Below are positions 8,224-13,307 of a stretch of DNA of 13,307 nt, piece by piece (the stretch's first letter is position 1; every line of letters starts with the position of its first letter). Under the pieces are notes generated by a model. That model was not told the origin of the DNA, made no database searches, and worked only from the letters and a program-made list of their open reading frames with translations. The stretch is from an uncultured Lachnospiraceae bacterium (GTDB lineage Bacteria; Bacillota; Clostridia; Lachnospirales; Lachnospiraceae), in the NCBI GenBank assembly GCA_902476645.1, contig CABSEG010000078.1, positions 1-13,307 on the forward strand, given 5' to 3'. Both the position numbers and the translations under genes were made by a program.

Positions 8224-9606
8224 ATGCTAAGAGAGAATGCCTGGAAGAAGTATGACGGAAAGCAGAGGGAACAGATAGAGGCCTTTTGCGAAGACTATAA
8301 GAATTTTTTGACCAAATGTAAGACAGAAAGAGAGTGTGTGGCAGAGCTGGCGGCTCAGGCGGAGGCATGCGGTTTCCGGCGGCTGGAAGACATCATGCAA
8401 AATGGCCGGGTACCCGTTCCCGGAGATAAAATTTATGCTCAGGCTATGGGAAAAACCCTGGTGCTGTTTCAGATTGGGAGAGAACCCTTAGAACAGGGGA
8501 TGAATCTTCTGGGGGCCCATATTGATTCCCCCAGGTTGGACTTGAAACAAAACCCTCTGTACGAGGATGGTGATTTGGCCATGCTGGAGACTCACTATTA
8601 CGGAGGCGTGAAAAAGTATCAGTGGGTGGCCCTGCCGCTGGCCCTTCATGGAGTTGTGGTGAAAAAGGATGGAACCTGTGTACAGGTGGTGCTGGGGGAG
8701 GACCCTGCCGATCCGGTGGTAGGCGTGTCTGACCTGCTGATTCATCTCTCCGCAACGCAGATGGAAAAGAAAGCCTCAAAGGTGATTGAGGGAGAGGATA
8801 TGAATATCCTCTTTGGCAGTATCCCGCTGGAAGGGGAGGAAAAGGAGCCTGTCAAACAGCAGATCTTGTGCCTTTTAAAAGAAAAGTACGGGATTGAGGA
8901 GGAAGATTTTCTTTCCGCGGAGTTGGAAGCTGTTCCGGCGGGAGCTGCCAGGGATTATGGCTTGGACAGAAGTATGATTATGTCTTACGGGCACGACGAC
9001 AGAGCCTGCGCTTATCCGTCTTTTCGCGCGATGCTGGACTTACCGGAGACAGATAGGACTTGCGCCTGCATCCTGGTGGATAAGGAGGAAATTGGAAGTG
9101 TGGGAGCCACGGGGATGCATTCCCGGTTTTTTGAAAACACGGTGGCAGAGGTGATGAACTGTATGGGGGTATACAGTGAACTGGTCTTAAGAAGGGCTTT
9201 CGCCAGATCTAGGATGCTTTCTTCCGATGTGAGCGCTGCCTTTGATCCCAATTATCCCAGCGTCATGGAGAAAAATAACAGCGCGTACCTGGGAAAAGGG
9301 CTGACCTTTAATAAATATACGGGAGCCAGGGGAAAGTCCAATTCCAACGATGCCAATCCGGAGTATATCGCCGGCATCCGAAAAGTTCTGGATGAGCAGG
9401 GTATATCCTATCAGACGGCAGAATTGGGAAAAGTAGACCAGGGAGGCGGCGGAACCATTGCCTATATTCTGGCCAATTACGGGATGGAAGTGATCGACAG
9501 CGGGGTGGCCGTGTTGAACATGCACGCTCCCTGGGAAATCGTCAGCAAAGTGGACGTCTATGAGGCTTACCTGGGATACCGGGCATTTTTACAATTTATA
9601 AAATAA
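8224..9606 (+). CDS. M18 family metallo-aminopeptidase
   Basis: Zinc-dependent aminopeptidase of peptidase family M18 (the aspartyl aminopeptidase/aminopeptidase I family), which trims N-terminal residues, often acidic ones, from peptides in the cytoplasm. The 460-residue product fits the family length. Likely metal and catalytic residues are visible: H99 with D101 in GAHIDSPRLDLK, D258/D259 in SYGHDDRACAYPS, E288 and E289 in VDKEEIGSVGATG (catalytic glutamate plus ligand), D335 in SSDVSAAFDPN and H434 in NMHAPWE. YTGARGKSN and QGGGGT are typical family blocks. AGGAG overlapping the proC stop codon lies 8 bases before the ATG, so translation is probably coupled to proC; putP follows after 25 bases. 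The gene could equally be labelled apeA-like or apeB-like, so I leave the symbol blank. Substrate preference is inferred only. Confidence 0.94.
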   Translation: MLRENAWKKYDGKQREQIEAFCEDYKNFLTKCKTERECVAELAAQAEACGFRRLEDIMQNGRVPVPGDKIYAQAMGKTLVLFQIGREPLEQGMNLLGAHIDSPRLDLKQNPLYEDGDLAMLETHYYGGVKKYQWVALPLALHGVVVKKDGTCVQVVLGEDPADPVVGVSDLLIHLSATQMEKKASKVIEGEDMNILFGSIPLEGEEKEPVKQQILCLLKEKYGIEEEDFLSAELEAVPAGAARDYGLDRSMIMSYGHDDRACAYPSFRAMLDLPETDRTCACILVDKEEIGSVGATGMHSRFFENTVAEVMNCMGVYSELVLRRAFARSRMLSSDVSAAFDPNYPSVMEKNNSAYLGKGLTFNKYTGARGKSNSNDANPEYIAGIRKVLDEQGISYQTAELGKVDQGGGGTIAYILANYGMEVIDSGVAVLNMHAPWEIVSKVDVYEAYLGYRAFLQFIK

Positions 9607-9631
9607 GAAAAGAAAAAGGAATGGAGAAAAA

Positions 9632-11185
9632 ATGATGAATTCAGATACGTTTTGGTTCCTTGCGGCGTTTGTGATTTATCTGGCCGTGATGTTGGTGATC
9701 GGAGCCTATTGCATGAAGCGCAATAAGAGCGCGGATGATTTCTTTTTAGGAGGAAGAGGCCTTAGCGGGTGGGTGGCTGCCCTCTCCGCTCAGGCGTCTG
9801 ACATGAGTGGGTGGCTGCTGATGGGGTTGCCGGGGGCAGTATATGCCCTGGGTACCGGGCAAGCCTGGATTGCCGTAGGTCTGTTTTTGGGAACGGTATT
9901 TAACTGGCTTTGTATTTCCAGAAGGCTTCGCCGTTATACCATACGGGCCAACAATGCGATTACTTTCCCGGAATATATGGAGAATCGCTTTCATGACAAG
10001 AAGCAGATTTTGTTGCTGATCTCATCCATTGTAATTGTGATTTTCTTCCTGGTTTATACAGCATCAGCCCTGGCAGCAGGAGGAAAGCTGTTCGCCAGTG
10101 TATTCCACATGGACTACCGGATTGCTCTGACCATCGGGGCGGTGGTGATCCTGGCCTACACCTTTATGGGAGGCTTCTTGGCAGTCTGTGCGACAGATTT
10201 TGTGCAGGGCATGATGATGCTGGTGGCTCTTTTGGTGGTTCCCATTGGAGCATACATACTGATGAGTCCGGACGGATTCATGGCAAATTTGTCTGCCAGC
10301 ATTGCCCCTCAGGCCACAGACGGTTTTTTGAGTATGATTCGCAACGGAGACAGGAATTACAGTGCCGTAGAGATTATCTCCCAGCTGGGCTGGGGCCTGG
10401 GATACTGTGGGATGCCCCATATTCTGACGCGCTTTATGGCGGTAAGAAGTGAGAAAGAATTAAAGAAATCCAAAGTGATTGCTATTATCTGGGTAGCGAT
10501 CTCACTGGGCATGGCGGTGATTATCGGAATTGTGGGACGCGCTTATTTGTTCCCCACTCTGCTGGGCACAAGCGGCGCAGACTCTTCGGAAAATGTGTTT
10601 ATTCTGATGATCACGAAACTGTTTACAGAGGATGTGCCCATTCCATTTATCGGGGGAATCTTTTTGTGCGGAATTCTGGCTGCAATTATGTCAACGGCAG
10701 ACTCTCAGCTTTTGATCACGGCCTCTTCCGCGTCGAAGGACTTGTACCAGGGAGTGATCAATAAGAAAGCCAGCGATAAAAAGATGATGACCATCAGCCG
10801 TATCACCGTTATTGTGGTGGCTGTGTTAGCCTACATTATTGCGCTGGATCCGGAGAGCAGTATTATGGACCTGGTGTCCAATGCCTGGGCCGGGTTGGGA
10901 GCCGCATTTGGCCCGACAGTTCTGCTTTCTTTGTTTTGGAAGCGCACCAATCTGGCCGGTGCGGTGGCAGGCATCATATCCGGAGGATTGACGGTAATCA
11001 TCTGGGACTACATCCCGTTGGTGGGAGGAGAAACCCTGGGAACCGCGACGGGACTTTATTCTCTGGTGGTTGGATTTGCAGTCAGCCTGATTTTGATTGC
11101 TGTAGTCAGCCTCTGTACCAAAGAGCCGGATGCGCAGATGATTCAGGAATTTGAGGATGTGGCTGCCGGAAGGGTGGAAAAATAA
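9632..11185 (+). CDS. putP: Sodium/proline symporter, PutP type
   Basis: Integral membrane transporter of the solute:sodium symporter family (SSS), most like PutP, which imports L-proline with Na+. The 517-residue product carries about 13 hydrophobic segments. LSAQASDMSGWLLMGLPGA (51-69) matches the PutP region where E. coli D55 and S57 bind Na+ and proline; the equivalents here are D57 and S59. GILAAIMSTADSQLL (347-361) matches the second Na+-site region (E. coli S340/T341; here S354/T355). The short C-terminal tail is hydrophilic and acidic. GGAG lies 5 bases before the ATG at 9632 and 8 bases before a second ATG at 9635; either could be the start. It is the last gene of the proC unit. The PutP subtype is favoured over other SSS transporters because of the QASDMSGWL motif and the proC neighbourhood. 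Confidence 0.93.
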   Translation: MMNSDTFWFLAAFVIYLAVMLVIGAYCMKRNKSADDFFLGGRGLSGWVAALSAQASDMSGWLLMGLPGAVYALGTGQAWIAVGLFLGTVFNWLCISRRLRRYTIRANNAITFPEYMENRFHDKKQILLLISSIVIVIFFLVYTASALAAGGKLFASVFHMDYRIALTIGAVVILAYTFMGGFLAVCATDFVQGMMMLVALLVVPIGAYILMSPDGFMANLSASIAPQATDGFLSMIRNGDRNYSAVEIISQLGWGLGYCGMPHILTRFMAVRSEKELKKSKVIAIIWVAISLGMAVIIGIVGRAYLFPTLLGTSGADSSENVFILMITKLFTEDVPIPFIGGIFLCGILAAIMSTADSQLLITASSASKDLYQGVINKKASDKKMMTISRITVIVVAVLAYIIALDPESSIMDLVSNAWAGLGAAFGPTVLLSLFWKRTNLAGAVAGIISGGLTVIIWDYIPLVGGETLGTATGLYSLVVGFAVSLILIAVVSLCTKEPDAQMIQEFEDVAAGRVEK

Positions 11186-11277
11186 GTTTTTATGGTCAAA
11201 ATTCCCACCGGAACGGGAAAAAACAGGAAAAAACACAGCAAACCGACAGTTTCATAAAAAAGGTTATATTTTTTTAA

Positions 11278-11303
11278 AAAACCCTTGCATTCGCAGGGGT
11301 TTT
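11278..11303 (+). terminator. Terminator-like hairpin after putP
   Basis: An 11-bp inverted repeat (11278-11288 with 11293-11303), with one G-U wobble and loop ATTC, has a GC core flanked by A-run and T-run arms and continues into CCTTT. It lies about 90 bases after the putP stop, preceded by an A/T-rich stretch (11186-11277) in which I see no gene. It probably ends the proC-M18-putP transcript. It overlaps the promoter called at 11285-11313. Confidence 0.65.
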
Positions 11304-11313
11304 CCTTTATAAT
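11285..11313 (+). promoter_or_regulatory. Candidate promoter of the S10 ribosomal protein operon
   Basis: TTGCAT (11285-11290) is followed after 17 bases by a perfect TATAAT (11308-11313). The -35 keeps the TTG core only. Transcription would start near 11320, giving a leader of about 240 nt before rpsJ. The -35 lies inside the terminator-like hairpin. Confidence 0.6.
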
Positions 11314-11319
11314 TACTCG

Positions 11320-11557
11320 TGTTGTGACCTTGATAGCGTTGAAACGTGAGGTTGCTGCGGAGGTTGCCGCAGAGGTTCCCCGCAGGTTTTCCGTGGAGCG
11401 AATGTCAAGTTATAAAACTGGCGACAAGTCACTGTACAATAAAGAATGGAACCGGAAAAACCGGAATTCCGTGTGAAGTATGTGGACACACACGGGAGAG
11501 TGTACAGTCACCGCTTGTCGTACTGCAAGAAAGTGCGAAAAGGAGGCGACTTTTTTT
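11320..11557 (+). promoter_or_regulatory. Structured 5' leader RNA of the S10 operon
   Basis: No credible gene lies here; short open frames lack ribosome binding sites and known motifs. The RNA can fold extensively. A 5' hairpin pairs CTGCGG (11355-11360) with CCGCAG (11367-11372). A long-range stem pairs CGACAAG (11422-11428) with CTTGTCG (11514-11520) and ACTGTACA (11431-11438) with TGTACAGT (11501-11508), 15 pairs around a small internal loop. Inside it are a CCGG-AAAAA-CCGG hairpin (11452-11464) and a 9-bp hairpin (11467-11475 with 11489-11497). The stem closes 18 bases before the rpsJ ribosome binding site (AGGAGG, 11541-11546). Ribosomal protein operons are commonly autoregulated through such leaders (in E. 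coli the S10 leader responds to L4); that this one does so is inference. Confidence 0.6.
11348..11395 (+). repeat. Imperfect 12-nt tandem repeat in the S10 leader
   Basis: Units at 11348-11359 (GAGGTTGCTGCG), 11360-11371 (GAGGTTGCCGCA), 11372-11383 (GAGGTTCCCCGC) and a weaker fourth (11384-11395, beginning AGGTTTTCCG) follow one another without gaps. Units 1 and 2 match at 10 of 12 positions, units 2 and 3 at 8 of 12. Confidence 0.6.
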
Positions 11558-11875
11558 ATGGCAAGTCAAGTAATGAGGATTACCTTAAAGGCATACGATC
11601 ATCAGCTGGTGGATGCGTCTGCCAAGAAAATCATCGAAACTGTAAAAAAGAACGGATCTAAGGTGAGCGGCCCTGTGCCCCTTCCCACGAAGAAAGAGGT
11701 TGTTACCATTCTCCGTGCGGTACACAAGTACAAAGATTCCAGAGAGCAGTTCGAACAGAGAACTCATAAAAGACTGATTGATATCATCACACCGACCCAG
11801 AAGACGGTAGATGCATTGTCCAGACTGGAGATGCCCGCCGGTGTGTATATCGATATCAAAATGAAAACAAAATAA
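11558..11875 (+). CDS. rpsJ: 30S ribosomal protein S10
   Basis: Small-subunit head protein uS10, which in many bacteria also works as NusE in antitermination complexes. The 105-residue product has the family length, with RITLKAYDH near the start, the S10 signature region GSKVSGPVPLPTK, and QFEQRTHKRLIDIITPT. The start at 11558 (product begins MASQVMRITLK) is set by AGGAGG 11 bases upstream; an in-frame ATG five codons later is less favoured. The spacer between the ribosome binding site and the ATG contains seven consecutive T. It is the first gene of the S10 operon, with rplC after a rather long 130-base gap. Confidence 0.98.
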   Translation: MASQVMRITLKAYDHQLVDASAKKIIETVKKNGSKVSGPVPLPTKKEVVTILRAVHKYKDSREQFEQRTHKRLIDIITPTQKTVDALSRLEMPAGVYIDIKMKTK

Positions 11876-12005
11876 CTATTTTCTAAGAAAATTATCCTAA
11901 AAGGTTGATATAGAAGTAACGGTAAGTTCCACTTATATTGACTGTTTGACTAGGATGATTGCACAACACAGTGTAATCCGCTGTAGAAAAACAGGAGGTA
12001 AAACA

Positions 12006-12641
12006 ATGAAGAAAGCGATTTTAGCTACCAAAGTCGGAATGACTCAAATCTTCAACGAAGACGGAGTGTTAACTCCCGTAACAGTGCTTCAGGCCGGTCC
12101 TTGCGTGGTGACTCAGGTGAAGACCGTTGATAACGACGGTTACAGCGCAGTACAGGTTGGCTACATGGACAAGAGAGAAAAGCTGGTGAACAAGCCGGAG
12201 AAAGGACATTTTGATAAGGCCGGCGTTTCCTGCAAGAGATTCTTAAGAGAGTTCAAACTTGAGGATGCTGAAAATTATCAGCTGGCTCAGGAGATCAAAG
12301 TGGACGTCTTCTCCGCAGGGGATAAGGTGGACGCAACAGCAATCTCCAAAGGTAAAGGTTTCCAGGGCGCGATCAAGAGACATGGACAGTCCAGAGGACC
12401 GATGACTCACGGTTCAAAATTCCACCGTCACGCAGGCTCCAACGGTGCGGCATCCGATCCAAGCAGGGTATTTAAAGGAAAGAAGATGCCCGGACAGATG
12501 GGACATAAGAAAATCACCGTTCAGAATCTGGAAGTGATCCGGGTTGACGCAGAGAACAATCTGCTTTTGGTAAAGGGAGCTGTTCCGGGACCCAAGAAGT
12601 GCCTGGTAACAATCAAGGAAACCGTAAAATCCGGCAAATAA
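12006..12641 (+). CDS. rplC: 50S ribosomal protein L3
   Basis: Large-subunit protein uL3, an early assembly protein whose long loop reaches toward the peptidyl transferase centre. The 211-residue product starts MKKAILATKVGMTQIF, carries the L3 signature from about F102 to R125 (core SKGKGFQG) and the extended loop at 127-166 (HGQSRGPMTHGS through KKMPGQMG). By alignment to E. coli the glutamine methylated by PrmB (Q150) is replaced by S150, in the context AASDPSR. The ATG at 12006 has AGGAGG 7 bases upstream; upstream in-frame codons back to 11946 are not supported. It is followed by rplD after 28 bases. Confidence 0.98.
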   Translation: MKKAILATKVGMTQIFNEDGVLTPVTVLQAGPCVVTQVKTVDNDGYSAVQVGYMDKREKLVNKPEKGHFDKAGVSCKRFLREFKLEDAENYQLAQEIKVDVFSAGDKVDATAISKGKGFQGAIKRHGQSRGPMTHGSKFHRHAGSNGAASDPSRVFKGKKMPGQMGHKKITVQNLEVIRVDAENNLLLVKGAVPGPKKCLVTIKETVKSGK

Positions 12642-12669
12642 GCATTTGCGATGAGAGGAGGAACACACA

Positions 12670-13290
12670 GTGGCTAACGTAGCTGTTTACAATATGGAAG
12701 GCAAAGAAGTTGGTACGATCGAATTAAGCGATGCCGTGTTTGGTGTGGAAGTGAACGAACACCTGGTACACATGGCTGTGGTAAGCCAGCTTGCAAATAA
12801 ACGTCAGGGAACGCAGAAAGCAAAGACCCGCTCAGAAGTTTCCGGAGGCGGAAAGAAACCCTGGAGACAGAAGGGAACCGGTCATGCAAGACAGGGTTCA
12901 ACAAGAGCTCCCCAGTGGACGGGCGGCGGCGTGGTATTCGCACCCGTACCGAGAGATTACACCATCCGCCTGAACAAGAAGGAGAAGAGACTGGCACTCA
13001 AGTCTGCTCTGACCTCCAGACTTCAGGAGAACAAGCTTATCGTAGTTGACGAGCTGAAGTTCGATGAGATTAAGACAAAGAATTTTGTAAACGTGATGAA
13101 CAACCTGAAGGCTGACAAGGCTCTGGTAGTTCTGAACGAGAACGATGCAAATGTGGTAATGTCCGCAAGAAATATTCCTACAGTGAAGACGGCTCTGACG
13201 AATACGATTAACGTATACGACATCCTGAAGTACAACACACTGATCCTGACCAAGGACGCTGTAGCGACAATCGAGGAGGTGTACGCATAA
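12670..13290 (+). CDS. rplD: 50S ribosomal protein L4
   Basis: Large-subunit protein uL4, which lines part of the peptide exit tunnel and in E. coli is the autogenous repressor of the S10 operon. The 206-residue product has the typical N-terminal strand, the long basic tunnel loop (about 45-95, with KKPWRQKGTGHARQGSTRAP and GGGVVFAPVPRDY), and the C-terminal Rossmann-like region (LIVVDEL, KALVVL, and NVYDILKYNTLILTKDAV). It starts with GTG at 12670, supported by AGGAGG 8 bases upstream. Its stop codon overlaps the next start by one base (TAATG), giving translational coupling. Confidence 0.98.
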   Translation: MANVAVYNMEGKEVGTIELSDAVFGVEVNEHLVHMAVVSQLANKRQGTQKAKTRSEVSGGGKKPWRQKGTGHARQGSTRAPQWTGGGVVFAPVPRDYTIRLNKKEKRLALKSALTSRLQENKLIVVDELKFDEIKTKNFVNVMNNLKADKALVVLNENDANVVMSARNIPTVKTALTNTINVYDILKYNTLILTKDAVATIEEVYA

Positions 13291-13307
13291 TGGCAGATCT
13301 GAAGTAT
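13290..13307 (+). CDS. rplW: 50S ribosomal protein L23, 3' partial (first six codons)
   Basis: Only MADLKY is present before the window ends. The identity rests on the universal S10-L3-L4-L23 order, on the TAATG overlap with rplD and on AGGAGG 10 bases upstream within the rplD end. MADLKY is compatible with Firmicutes L23 N-termini but too short to prove it. Confidence 0.8.

Noticed and set aside
11196..11215. Short inverted repeat TTCCC/GGGAA after putP as the main terminator
   Set aside because: Only 5 bp with an 8-base loop and followed by A rather than T; the hairpin at 11278-11303 is stronger.
11446..11661. Short open frames running through the S10 leader and into rpsJ
   Set aside because: They have no supporting ribosome binding site, overlap rpsJ in another frame or extend it upstream, and the leader reads as structured RNA.
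11946..12005. Upstream extension of rplC
   Set aside because: L3 has a conserved MKKAILATKVGMT start with AGGAGG 7 bases before it; the extension includes the ribosome binding site itself.
1..13307. Search for mobile elements, CRISPR arrays, tRNA or rRNA genes, or defence modules
   Set aside because: I saw no transposase, integrase, terminal inverted repeats, regularly spaced repeats, tRNA cloverleaf or defence-protein motifs in the window.

Overview
The window looks like chromosome of a gut-type member of the Firmicutes/Clostridia, most likely Lachnospiraceae. This is inferred from strong AGGAGG-type ribosome binding sites, moderate GC with many AAG/GAA codons, a giant secreted-type glycosidase ending in a lysine-rich BspA-like leucine-rich repeat domain (a pattern I know from Lachnospiraceae surface proteins), and Clostridia-like ribosomal proteins. 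No species call is possible from sequence reading alone.

Layout. Positions 1-5417 hold the 3' part of a very large GH2 beta-galactosidase-type gene whose start lies before the window. It carries a catalytic barrel, a duplicated block of Ig-like, discoidin-like and cadherin-like modules, a FIVAR-type segment, a long coiled coil and a basic LRR tail. A bidirectional-looking terminator (5422-5458) separates it from a convergent two-gene minus-strand unit: a GNAT acetyltransferase (6423-7244) followed by an RlmI/RlmK-like SAM methyltransferase (5520-6380). Back-to-back promoters at 7312-7377 separate that unit from a plus-strand unit: proC (7418-8212), an M18 aminopeptidase (8224-9606) and a PutP-type Na+/proline symporter (9632-11185). 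Together these point to proline and amino-acid supply by synthesis, peptide trimming and uptake.

After putP comes a 372-base gap. It holds a terminator-like hairpin that overlaps the -35 of a good promoter, then a roughly 240-nt structured leader with 12-nt tandem repeats and a long-range stem. This leads into the start of the S10 ribosomal protein operon: rpsJ (11558-11875), rplC (12006-12641), rplD (12670-13290) and the first six codons of a gene that by position is rplW (13290-13307).

Most of the window is ordinary core or accessory gene content. The parts most worth a second look are the S10-operon leader RNA (11320-11557), the overlap of terminator and promoter at 11278-11313, and the module duplication and unusual C-terminal architecture of the GH2 protein. 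I see no phage, insertion sequence, CRISPR array, tRNA, rRNA or toxin/defence system.
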